From Glomus cerebriforme (taxonomy: Eukaryota; Glomeromycota; Glomeromycetes; Glomerales; Glomeraceae), in the NCBI GenBank assembly GCA_003550305.1, contig QKYT01000291.1, positions 21,539-85,538 on the forward strand: a DNA stretch of 64,000 nucleotides, read 5' to 3'. Made by a program: the position numbers and the translations under genes. Position 1 is the first letter of the stretch, and each line of letters opens with the position of its first letter. Positions 11,131 to 21,408 of the stretch are shown one piece after another. The notes under the pieces were generated by a model that saw nothing but the letters and a program-made list of their open reading frames with translations, was not told the DNA's origin and ran no database searches.

Positions 11131-12231
11131 CTATTTTTTCTTGATTATCTCTTCTACACGACGCTTCTTAGTTGCGGGTTCATCACTACCTACTACTCTA
11201 TCCTTCAATAATCCTACGATCACTTCTAAAACCCTCTTCACACTCTTACGCAATTCTTACTATAGATACCCTCGGTGCTGTGAAGAATGAAGTACTAGTC
11301 GGTCCCAGACAACACCATAGACGTAATCGTAATCGGGATCGAACGCCTCATCAGCCTTTCGCTTTTCTTGAGCATGTCTAAGTTCATCTGGATGAACGAA
11401 AGTTAGCAATAACCATGAATCAGCCTGTAACGAAAAAATTGTTATACCTACATCACAAGCACTTCGACATTGTACTAAGTTCTGGCAAATACCCATAGTT
11501 GCCTGATTTTGTTTACCCTCGGTTATGCAAATTATTTCTTCGAGTAAGTCATCCAAGATTTTTTTGATTACGTAGTCAACACGGCCAGTATTTCCTTCGG
11601 CAATTATATTTTGATTATCAAACCTTCGAGAAGACTTACTACCGTGTGCAAGATAGTAGAATCGTACTCGCAACGCATAGCCTCATTACTATCTACAACT
11701 GGCCCCATGTTCCTTATCCTGCGAAGAATATCGTCAATGCAGAGCTTAAATTCTGGAGCACTTTCATCGATTGGGTAGGGAACTGAAAAAAATAAAAATT
11801 GTTAGTTCGCTATATTCGTGCTTGAATATACAAACTCTCGGCTGTTACATACCTGGCTTGAACTGAGGAATGCGAGTGATATCCCCACTCACAATTACAT
11901 ACTTGCCCAACACCTCACCCAGCTCTTTCTTAGTCTTGTACGAGGAGAACGACCTCAACCTTTTCTCCTTAACCTCCTTATCAAAGTCCTCAAGCTTTAC
12001 AGCTGGTCCTCCCTTCATACCATAATCTCGAAAATCTTGCTTGGTCAAATGCACGACCATCAATCGTTCATTGCGAATGATTTTCTCCTCATCCTTGTCA
12101 AGTCCTGTTTCAGCAAAAACGAGATAAGTTCAGCTGTATTATATTTTTTTAACTTCGTCCGCTAGCGTGACCGTCTCATTTCCAGTTGCGGTGTTAGAAG
12201 TAATGGAGGCAGGTGTATTAGTTTCAGACAT
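11131..12231 (-). pseudogene. SAM-like domain plus PD-(D/E)XK nuclease-like protein, pseudogene
   Basis: The start MSETNTPASITSNTATGNET leads into a SAM-like helical region (AELISFLLKQD across two frameshifts, then DFRDYGMKGGPAVKLEDF). A 70-nt intron is at 11783-11852. The second part carries a signature like PD-(D/E)XK nucleases: GRVDYVIK (Asp), then IICITEGK (E-x-K), then ICQNLVQ. A further probable intron (about 81 nt) restores ACDVEKRKADEAFDPDYDYV. The C terminus is KRVLEVIVGLLKDRVVGS...ATKKRRVEEIIKKK, with a basic NLS-like stretch. Lesions are frameshifts near 12157, 12107, 11640 and about 11310, and TAG replacing the conserved Trp of GTDWYF. The nuclease reading rests on motif spacing only. 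This family is widespread in Rhizophagus and is sometimes labelled crinkler-like. Confidence 0.7.
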
Positions 12232-12354
12232 ATAGCGGATTGAAAAAATGTGTTACGTTCCGAAGTGAGACCGAAGGATAAAAAATTTCCCTGTGAAATG
12301 GCCGAGTATTAATATAGGTTTTTATGTCGCACAGGCATTGCATCATTACACGTG

Positions 12355-12934
12355 ACTTTCAACGAGGAATACACTAATACACTAATACGGACACGCATCC
12401 ATCGCCATAGCAAATCTCACCTCTCAAGACATATTCATAGTTTTACAAAAAGATATTTCCGGTGAAGATGCAACAGGCCGAGTAGACTACGCAATCAAAA
12501 GTCTAGAAGACCTTCTCTGTATCACCGAAGGAAAACCACGTAATATCAAGATTCAAGTAAGTCTGCTTGTCTTATCAGTCTATTAGCTTTGAAATGAGAA
12601 GACTAAAGGATAATATATTTTATCTCTTAGAATTTGGCACAGCTTGAAAGTGCATTTCAGACAAATAAAAAGAAACGAACTGCAGATCAAGCGTTTGGGA
12701 ACGACTATTTTGACTACATCTATGGTATTGTGACCACTGGTACGCACTTTATTATATATACTCCGGATGGTATTTACTAGTAAGTATCAGATTAATCTCA
12801 CGAAATCCGCCGTAAAAGAAAATCCCGAGTTACTTCGAAACAACGTGAAAAGGGTAATAGGTATAATTGTTGGGTTGTTAAAAGATAGGGTTAGTGTTGA
12901 TAGTTCCCCAGCTAGCAAGAGAGCAAGAGGCTAG
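12355..12934 (+). pseudogene. SAM/nuclease-like paralogue, 5'-truncated pseudogene
   Basis: It is a paralogue of the gene at 11131-12231, on the opposite strand and head-to-head with it. The nuclease-like segment is better preserved: ATGRVDYAIKSLEDLLCITE with the E-x-K motif TEGK, a 74-nt intron (12557-12630) with good sites, then NLAQLESAFQTNKKKRTADQ and the C terminus LTKSAVKENPELLRNNVKRV ending SSPASKRARG. The SAM-like N terminus is missing, DWY is absent after GT (GT-HFIIYTPDGIY), and a stop/frameshift lies near 12778. Its 3' flank (TATCATGGGCTAAGTCCCGA) matches the 3' flank of the other copy (TATCACGGGCACAGTCCCGA on the minus strand near 11097), confirming paralogy. Confidence 0.7.
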
Positions 12935-13114
12935 AATCAAAAAATTTATCAAAAAATAATATGTATCATGGGCTAAGTCCCGATCTTGTATTTATTTTTT
13001 GCATGTATTAATAAAAATTATTCTTGGCGTTTTTCGAGTCCCGGAAATTTGGGAAATTTGGTGACTTTATTTTATTTGAATGTTTATATATAGTGTGTGA
13101 AAGGTCTTTTCGAA

Positions 13115-13414
13115 ATGGAATCGAAGATTGACTTACTTAGACAGGAAAACGCCAGACTTGTGGCCAAGAACAATAAGGAAGTAATACAAACCGAGCTTAA
13201 AGTATTGAGAAAGCTTAACTCTATGACAGAAGTAATGTTACAGCGCAACACTATGTTTGAAGCTAAGATTAGCGAGCTTAAGGCTAAGGATCCTGACCGC
13301 ATGATCAAGATTTCCGAAGTTATGCCCGTGGAGGATACTAAGCTCAGGAAGAAATTCATAAAGCAAATAGAGAAGTTTGAGAAGAGTTTTATCGATCACA
13401 TGGATCACTTGTAA
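13115..13414 (+). CDS. Small coiled-coil protein
   Basis: An intact frame of 99 residues from MESKIDLLRQENARLVAKNN to FIKQIEKFEKSFIDHMDHL. Leu/Ile recur at heptad spacing through the first 65 residues (ELKVLRKLNSMTEVML), indicating an alpha-helical coiled coil. An upstream in-frame ATG at 13097 would add MKGLFE; 13115 is preferred because its context resembles the repeated coiled-coil family. It may be a fragment of a longer coiled-coil gene, as at 7138-7612. No signal peptide. Function unknown. Confidence 0.5.
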   Translation: MESKIDLLRQENARLVAKNNKEVIQTELKVLRKLNSMTEVMLQRNTMFEAKISELKAKDPDRMIKISEVMPVEDTKLRKKFIKQIEKFEKSFIDHMDHL

Positions 13415-13700
13415 AAATGCGAAGAATGATGTTTGGAAAATTCTAATTATCATAATTTGCAAGGGATGAAGATTAACGCAATGACAAAAATGTAGTGCGT
13501 AATTGCTAGTGAAGATCTAGGGATCACCTTCTCATGTGGAATTTACTAGTGCCTTTATTTAGCATTAATTAGAATTAATTTAAGATGGAAAGCTTGTGTG
13601 ACTTAGCAAATTACAATTTGATGATCATACTAACCAAGAAATTCAATATTTGGTTAGCTTGATTGTCAAATATAGCTTAGTCCTTTCCGAAGTTCTTATA

Positions 13701-13785
13701 GCATAACTTTATGCTTAAGCTTAAGCTTAAGCTTATGCTAATGCTTATGTTTATGCTTATGCTTATGCTTTATGCTTTATGCTTT
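13701..13785. repeat. GCTTAW hexanucleotide microsatellite
   Basis: About a dozen tandem units of GCTTAA/GCTTAT (AGCTTAAGCTTAAGCTTATG, then GCTTATGCTTTATGCTTTAT), grading into seven-base GCTTTAT units. It follows the small coiled-coil gene. Confidence 0.85.
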
Positions 13786-14069
13786 CAGCAATCAGCTTCT
13801 TACGAATAGCAGGTCAATTTATAAAAATTTTTTTTTTTTTAAATTAAAAACATGAAAACTTTGTGAAAAAATACCAAGAAAATTCTTTATTATTTAGTAT
13901 ATTTTTATTTATTTTTCAATGCATTTGGAATTAAATTATATTAATTGAAAAATGAAATGGGATAGAGAATGGGGATTGGTTTGCCATCCCATTAATATAG
14001 GTAACATGTATATATGTACGAGCCTCATACCAAGAGAAATTGACTAAGTACTGTATATTATCTCTTTTT

Positions 14070-14702
14070 TTATTCAGCCCCAAAAGCAGCAAAATAACCA
14101 GTTACTCTCGTAGTACCGCTTACTGCGAAACATGATTCAAAATCTCCATCTTCATTATTATAACCCCGGACTATTGCGCTTACATTGCGTAGATTCGAGG
14201 TAGTTGCAATTTCTTGATTATCCAGATATATAGCAAATTGAGATACTTGTATCGGATTCCCATCCACATCATATGTTGTCGCTCCGACTGATATATCTAT
14301 TTTTGTTCCTCCTCCGTATGAAGCAGCACTTGAACAGGGAATTTTACTATCTTTATTATCCCATTTCATGTACGAGTCAGCACACTGTGCTTGTGCGAGG
14401 TTCTCTGATAAAAAATAATCAACACAAACTTCGGCGCCATTACATTGAACAGTTTCTGATGTAAAAGTGCCTGGCAAATCTTTATTTGCGCATATAACCG
14501 TCATTGATGACTTGGTAGAGCACCAGGAGTTTACAAGCTCACTGTAGTTATGGTCATTACAGACGGGTTGTGTTGCTCTTTTGGAAATCAAAGTTCCATT
14601 CTTTGTTGATTCCTCTAGAGGTACTCCTACGACCATAGTTGTGATCGCAACCAAAAAGAAAATACACAATTTAACAAACATATTCTTTTTATTAGAATGC
14701 AA
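14070..14702 (-). CDS. Cysteine-rich secreted protein, candidate effector
   Basis: An intact single-exon gene of 210 residues. An N-terminal secretory signal is clear: basic HSNKKN, then the hydrophobic core LCIFFLVAITTMVVG with likely cleavage near residue 27. A Lys-Arg pair at 41-42 (LISKR|ATQP) fits Kex2-type processing, leaving a mature protein of about 168 residues. The mature part has eight Cys (positions 48, 61, 71, 87, 93, 107, 123, 191), suggesting disulphides, and possible N-glycosylation sites at Asn35 (pro-region), Asn52 and Asn173. The C-terminal half (YDVDGNPIQVSQFAIYLDNQ) looks beta-rich. No enzyme motif was found. Secreted small proteins are often symbiosis effectors in this group; that role is inference. 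Confidence 0.8.
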   Translation of the reverse strand: MHSNKKNMFVKLCIFFLVAITTMVVGVPLEESTKNGTLISKRATQPVCNDHNYSELVNSWCSTKSSMTVICANKDLPGTFTSETVQCNGAEVCVDYFLSENLAQAQCADSYMKWDNKDSKIPCSSAASYGGGTKIDISVGATTYDVDGNPIQVSQFAIYLDNQEIATTSNLRNVSAIVRGYNNEDGDFESCFAVSGTTRVTGYFAAFGAE

Positions 14703-15235
14703 AAGAAAAAGAAAAGGAAATGGGAAGTTTTAAGTTGTTCTTGTAGAAGGATAATGTTTTGTAAATTTGTTAATATATTGTTATAATAATATTACGAGAA
14801 TTTATCTTGAATTTTATAACATAGTCGTTCTCAGTATTTATTTTTTTTCACGTCCTAATCACTCCCAAATAATTTTTATTTTGTTTATTTTGTCTTACAT
14901 TGTTGATTGATAATGATAAAAAAAAGTGCTACATGTAAAAAAAATTTGCATTTATTCTATTTATTCTTCAGTTCTTTTTCTGATTGTCGCGACATAAATT
15001 ACAAAGTGCATATGGTCCGCAAATCATCTGTAGAACTGTGCTTGTGCGACAAAATAATTTATCGATTCCATTTTAAAATATTTATTAAAAAAATATGTAT
15101 ATCTTTTATTCGTATTTAAAAGCTTATCATAGTATACAACATGATTTAATATTCCAAATGGTAGGGTATTAATTAATACATTAATTGATTAAATAATACA
15201 AAAAGTTTTGATTATTATAATTAATTTTAATTTAT
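14703..15235. other. Upstream region of the secreted-protein gene; no other gene seen
   Basis: AT-rich. Only short frames without coding character are present. Confidence 0.4.
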
Positions 15236-15289
15236 GTAGAAAATGAGGAATAAACCTAAAAGAATACATTCGAATATTTCAGATGGTAA
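15236..15289 (+). pseudogene. Orphan kinase-tail cassette exon
   Basis: A 54-nt segment is bounded by an acceptor (TTATGTAG) and donor (GTAATTTATTTATAATTATT) and reads KPKRIHSNISDG in phase 1. It is homologous to the 54-nt cassette exons of kinase E (FKRIHPNISDG, 56362-56415) and kinase D (CKRIYSNISDG, 47380-47433), including the first ~20 nt of downstream intron. No kinase domain lies nearby. It is therefore an isolated relic, left by gene decay or moved by recombination. Confidence 0.6.
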
Positions 15290-17766
15290 TTTATTTATAA
15301 TTATTGTTACCACCGATTTTCGTATTACTGCGGGGTGATAACAGAAATAAAATACAAGGTTTATAATAAATATAACGATAAATAACGATATATAGCACAA
15401 TGTAATAATAAATATATCAATAAATAAAGTGTATATATAAAATAGAACAGAATTCAATCAAATCAAACGATAAAATTAAAAAATGTATAAATTGGGCAGG
15501 GATCAACTCTTTATTATATAATCAAAAGAAATACACCGAAATAATACTGCCTCTTTCGGCGCTCTGTATTATCAGTTTATTCCTAAGACTATCCAAAAAC
15601 TAATTTTCACACTTTCTGTCCACGTTTTACTTTCTTTACCCTCCCAACCTTCCCTTTATATATTACTCAAAATCTTGGGCCGATTCGTCCTCTGGGCGAT
15701 TCCGTCCATCCTAAGCCACAAGCCACATGATCATCCCGATTCCCGCTATACCAAATAAACTATAAAATAAATAAACTATATAAAATAAACTATATAAATA
15801 AACTATATACTAAAAATAAAAATAAACTAAAAAAATAAATAAAAATAAATTAAACTAATAAAATAAACTCTATAAAAAAATTTCGTCACATTATCAATAA
15901 TTTTTATTATTAATCAGTAATGTTGTGGTGCATGATAAACATTAAAAAAAAACCAAAAATTTACGTACTTAAATTACTCCTAAATTTTATAGTGAGTTAA
16001 TTCTTAATGTACAATTGAATAATTTTGACATTAGTAGTTAAGTATTAGCTATTTTGGATGTGATTTTGGAATTAAAATTGTGATTTTAAATGTCAATTTT
16101 GGATCAATTTTGAAAGTGTAAAATATTACCTATAGGTATATTAAATCAAAGATGGTATTTAAAACCTACTTCCAACTTCTAAGTAACTTCTATAATGATT
16201 TAGCAACTTTTAAATTTACTGTGCCAACCTAGCACAAAACACTGACAACAGGAAATAGATTTTAATTCTTTACATTTATGCTTTTTATGATCGGTTCAAG
16301 CTAAAACCTATTGCCACTCAGAAATATCAGCCGAAACTATTATTCTATTTATGAGAATTGAAGAATAATATTTTTAGTTTAAATAAATTAAAATGTCCTA
16401 GAGTAGCCAACCTCCTCGAAAAAATATATTTTTTGTTTTAAATATTTTATTTCTTTCTTAAAACGTTGATTGTAAATATAATTAACCAATTTTTTTAAAG
16501 AAACCATTTTTTCAAAAGGGAGATGTGATTCTAATAAATACAAATATTTATTGAGTACTTTATGATTTTTTTAGTGATATTTATTTACTTATCTAATCAA
16601 AAGAATTTTTTTTAAATTCAGTATTACAATTTGTTTATGTTTCTTTTCTTTTTTTAAAAAAAATAAAATAATAAAATTCCGACTAAACTAAAGAAAATAA
16701 TAAATAATCATTATTTAAACTGAAAACATTGCAGCTAATCTTTTGAAAAATAAAATTTTATTATTATTTTTTCATTAATTTGTAACGTTTTTTAAAAAAG
16801 ATTATTAGTGCAGCATCTTGAAGGTTACTAAACATATATAAATTGAAAATAATTATCATACACTTGTTACCGTACAGTAAAAACTTTTTTAAATAATTGA
16901 TTTGACATAGGAATTATTAAAAGTTGCAAATATTTCATTTTGATTAAGACGATTGTACTAGTTAGTGTATTCATGCATTAATCAAAGACCTAACCATATT
17001 TTGATATTTATTAGTTCTTGAACAAGATCGATTATTCACCACGAATTTATTTATTTTTTACTTATAACACAACAAATGAATTTGGCTATTGGTTTTCTAA
17101 TAACAAAAAATCTGCAACTGTATAGATATTTGAAATATGGTTCTTTATCATTGCTATAAAATGGTGACTTATTTTGTATAATATTGGACTCTATAATTAG
17201 TTCTATGGAACAAATTATTTACCCACATTCCCATTAATTCGTTATTGCCGATTATCCTTTTTTTTTTTAGAGGATCTATTCCTTCTCTATTCAATCGAAA
17301 TAAACATTATAAAAAATTCATCTCGAGTTTTATCATCCGTTTATTCTTTCGTCTATTCCACTTGCCAACATCAATTGTATCAACGAAATCATGAATTACA
17401 AGATTTGCATGGTGTAATTCTTAATACAGTAATTTTTCTTAACTTCTTTTCAATGTTTCAGGGGAATGGGTCAATTAAAAAAAAAAAAAAAAGCATTGCC
17501 GTTACTGGATGATACATTATGCATTATACAACACAATCCCCACTGTAATAACTTGTTTAGCGTAAAGATAGTAAAGATTAATGAACGAAATGAAAAGACT
17601 AATCGATGAAGTGAAAAAGATTAATTAAAAGACAAAATGAGTATTTCTTGTTGAAGCGTCTTTTTATTATCTCTTTTTTTTCGATATAATATTTTAGTAT
17701 AATTACATTTTTCAACATTTAAATAAAGATATAATAGGATTAAAACTTTAAGACTTTCTGGGTCAT
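15290..17766. other. Long non-coding stretch
   Basis: No gene supported. 15500-15745 is noticeably less AT-rich (CCGATTCGTCCTCTGGGCGA) and may be a fragment of a mobile element or LTR. It is followed by a degenerate AAATAAACTATAT satellite at 15749-15872. The remainder is AT-rich with homopolymers. Confidence 0.4.
15749..15872. repeat. Degenerate AAATAAACTATAT minisatellite
   Basis: Tandem imperfect units (AAATAAACTATA/AAATAAATAAACTATATA) directly follow the GC-richer segment at 15500-15745. Confidence 0.7.
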
Positions 17767-18741
17767 GTGGTTCGTCACTGGTTCGTCATAATTTATTATC
17801 CGGGGATTCTTAACCTAGACCCCGATGTCTTGGATAATATCCTAGACCCCAAATTTGATTGGCTCATCATTAGCAGCATATTTGTCTCGCCATTTACATT
17901 TATATTCATGATAAATTTTTTCTTTTCTCTCCCTTTTCATTTTATAAAAATTTATTTTAATATTTGAGAAGTTTATTAATTAATAAAGGTAAATATTATT
18001 CATAACTTCATATATAAAATATTATTATCATAAAGTTGGAAACATTTTTATTAACTAATAATTTTTATAATAGACGCGTTTTCACAACATAATTTCAGCA
18101 CTTTGGTCATAATAAACAGGCAATGTATTGAATATCTATACATTAATTTTTCATGGGTTTGATTTAAAATACAGTATGAATGTTTTTTAATAATATCAAA
18201 ACGCAATTTTGTTTTTTTTTTTTTTTTACTTTCAAGGTATAATTTGGACACTTTGGCCAAAGAAAACAAGTGAAAGATGCTTAAGTAAAGTTTTTTATAT
18301 TAGATTTCATGAAACTAGCTTAAATAGTTATCTGTTATGAATTTTTTTGTAAATGCTTTTTTTTGTAACGTAAATAGCATAATATCTAATAAAATTTACA
18401 TAAATCTTTATTTATTCTTTAATATTTTAAAAATATACAAATGTGCAAAAATTTTTTATTCTTTTAAAAATATTAAAAATACATGAAATAAAGTATATTA
18501 TTTATTTATTTATTTTTTAAGAAAAATTGAAGTGCGCGAAAATTTCTAAGATAAATGTTACACAAAATAATCATTATTTAACCAATCATATTTAAGGAGA
18601 TTGGGGTATCCAGCCAAAAATCACGTGGGATTGTCATCAGAAATTTTTTTTTTGAAGGTTCGGAGGCTTATTTCTTTTATATGCTTTTGAGGTTTCTCTA
18701 TTACAGTATTTATGATTGTATATTAAATAAAGAAAGACAAA
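17767..18741. other. Non-coding AT-rich stretch
   Basis: Only spurious short frames were seen. The decamer CCTAGACCCC occurs twice, about 40 bp apart, near 17815 and 17850. Confidence 0.35.
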
Positions 18742-18946
18742 GAAATAATGACACATAAATAAATTCAGCTTTGTATACAAAAGCAAGAAGATTTTGTCGC
18801 TAAGTAAAAATAAAGCAAGAGAAGACATTTATACTACAACACTAACAATCCTCCAGAATAACCTCCCAGAAGTTTACTCATTAAGAGAATGTCAGGATGC
18901 GGCGGATCACTTCGTTTATATTAGTGGAAAGATTGGCGAAATCTAA
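18742..18946 (+). CDS. Unrecognised coding-like fragment
   Basis: An open stretch ends in TAA at 18944-18946. Its last 35 residues look like real protein (LTILQNNLPEVYSLRECQDA and ADHFVYISGKIGEI). There is no ATG in frame and the first part is less convincing. It is probably the end of a decayed gene or a terminal exon; no family is recognised. Confidence 0.3.
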
Positions 18947-19344
18947 TAGTTTTAAGTGTGCTTTTAAATATTAAGTAAATAATGAATTAATGATATAATT
19001 TATTAATAAATTAATAAATCAATAAATATAATAAATATAGCAAAACATAATATAAATATTTATTATTAATTTAATTTTTAAATAAAAAAAACTATTAGAA
19101 ATAACTAATAAATAAGAATTTTATAATTTAACGCCATGCATCTAATGTTAGGATTAAGATTAGAAATATTTGATTTCCAGAGAAGGTTTTTTTTGATGGA
19201 GTGAAATTCTATTTGTTACCTTGATATGTCGCGCTAAAATTACTATAAAATGACATTATAGACTCTAAAAATGGGTGATATTAAATGTTGTAATTAAATA
19301 ATAATGATAATAATGAATTAATAATGATTAAGAAAGTGTAGATT

Positions 19345-21000
19345 TCAGATGATATTAATGTTTTCAGGAATTTCGAATTTATCCAGCTCTTCTGGGTGAA
19401 AATTTGGATTATTTTCAATGTCTAAGTCAAAAAAAATATATATATATTAATAATTTTTTTTTCAAAATTATATAAATTGGGCCTAGATAGATCGTAAGTT
19501 CAAATTTTAAAATAGACAAACATTTGAATAAAAAAAAAAGAATACTAACTCATACCTTCAGGTTTAGATAAATTTTCAAGTTGATAAACTTTACTTGCTT
19601 TACTTGTAAATGATTTTTGATTTGGTTCACTAAATTTCGATATTTTTGAAGAATCATTGCTTATTTTTTGTTTAACTAAATTATTAAAAATTTTAAAGAT
19701 TATTTTACAAAAATTTTCTTTATTATTACTTGATACATCTTGATGTAATTTGTTGATTTTTTTTATTTCATTTTTAATAAATTTAGCGTCATGTCTTTGT
19801 GTTGGATCCGCATGCCAACATTGTTCCATTATTTCTTTATATTTTGGGGGTGTTCCTGATACAATTTCTGGTCTCGTACCATTAATAATTTTTTGTAAAA
19901 GGTCATAATCTTCATCACAATCAGCAAAAGGTTGTCTTCCAGACGAAATTTCCCACATTATCATTGCAACACTGTATATATCAGAGGCAGAAGTGTATTC
20001 TTTTCCGTTAATAACTTCTGGTGCTATATAAGAAGGCTTTCCATATATACATCCTACCGGTTTATCAGCAGGTCCACAAAATCCAAAATCACTAATGTAC
20101 CAATAATTTCTAGTTTCTGAGTACAATATATTTCCTGAATGTAAATCCCTATGAATTGCACCTTCTTCATGAATTTTGTCAAGAGCCTTAATTATCTGAA
20201 AAGTAATGTTAATTCTTTTTTCCCATGTAATCTTATTTTGACATTGTTCTAAATAATCTCTTAGATTCGTATCCATTTGACTCATTACGAGCATATAATC
20301 ATTGCTTGGTGGATATTTAGTTATACCATAGCATTTAACAATAGAACCGTATTTGCAACTTATTGTTACATGTGACCTTGCCTATTAAATTTTTATTTAA
20401 TATTCTTTCAAAAATAAATTTACTTTTTTTAAAAAAAAAACATACCTCTTCTAACCAATCTCTATTAGCATTTTTAACATTTACTAGTTGTTTAAGTATT
20501 ACTTTTTTATTAATTCCACGTCTTTTTAATTGTTGTTTTTTAGAATCCCATTCATAGTATCTTCCGTCAATCCAATCTGCTGTATAAATTTCAGAGCATC
20601 CACCATTAGTTAAATGATTTATATTTTGTATTTTATTATCCGGTATCCATTCAATTATTTTATCTGGGGCAAGTGATACCAATTGACACCTTTGTATTAA
20701 TTGGTCGATGTCATTATTTTTAGATGTCCACTCCGGAAATTTTTTCTTTAAATAATTTCGAATACAAACCTCACAATAAAATTTGGCATAACATTTTTGT
20801 TTACAGTTTTTACAAGTTCTTGTTATTCCTTTACTAGAACGGACCTTCGCTCTATCATACTTTCCTTTTAACATGTTTATCACTTCAGTCCTTTCATTAT
20901 TCGTAAGAGATCTATCATTAAGGATGAAATTTTTTTGAAGTTGATACTTGTTTAACGCACATACTCTGTCAAATGCTTCATAAACTTGAGTTTTAGCCAT
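19345..21000 (-). CDS. Kinase A: TKL-type protein kinase with N-terminal cysteine module
   Basis: Three exons splice cleanly: 21000-20446, 20381-19556 and 19421-19345, predicting 485 residues. A cysteine cluster at 63-79 (CKNCKQKCYAKFYCEVC) suggests a small zinc-binding fold. The kinase domain follows: glycine loop LTNGGCSEIYTADW (131-143), ATP-binding Lys in KVILK (170), HRDLHSGN (262-269), DFG (283-285) and APE (305-307). All catalytic residues are present, so it should be active; substrates are unknown. Such kinases are massively expanded in Rhizophagus and fall nearest the tyrosine-kinase-like group. The last exon encodes NPNFHPEELDKFEIPE, matching the terminal tail motif of kinases B and D. 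It lacks the promoter block shared by B, D and E. Confidence 0.88.
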
Positions 21001-21408
21001 AAAGAAATTTATTGAAAAGAAAAATTGATTTGGGTTTATATGTGCTTATATTATTTAATTAAGCTCCTGAAAATCATTATCTTTTTAATAAAGTAATTAT
21101 ATCCAGTTTTAGTATTTTATTTGGTGGATTTGGAACCAATCAAAAGGCCAATTGACAATTTTAAGAATTTATTGGTCAGAATTTAAATCACTAGTTGTGA
21201 AAATGGATGTGATTTTCAAAAAACAAAATCTTTTTTTAGAAATTTTATTAAGAATAAAAAAGAAAAAAATTAAACAGAAAAGGTACATTAGCCAAAAAAG
21301 TGTTGTATACCCGAGTACATAATATACTTCTTTGTACTACTATTCGTAGAGATCAATCTTACGAAAAATAAAATGATAATCATAATAAATTTATAAATAG
21401 ATTTAGAA
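21001..21408. other. Intergenic region between kinase A and the HMG/YABBY-like gene
   Basis: AT-rich. It holds the kinase A upstream region and the 3' flank of the next gene; no other gene was seen. Confidence 0.5.

Noticed and set aside
10833..11144. 103-codon plus-strand frame beginning MSHTKLNAATSF
   Set aside because: It overlaps the 3' flank of the minus-strand nuclease-like pseudogene, which is conserved with the paralogue's 3' flank at 12960-13020; no family resemblance in the frame.
13701..13785. CRISPR-like or telomere-like array
   Set aside because: The units are six to seven bases without spacers and do not match fungal telomere TTAGGG; a simple microsatellite.
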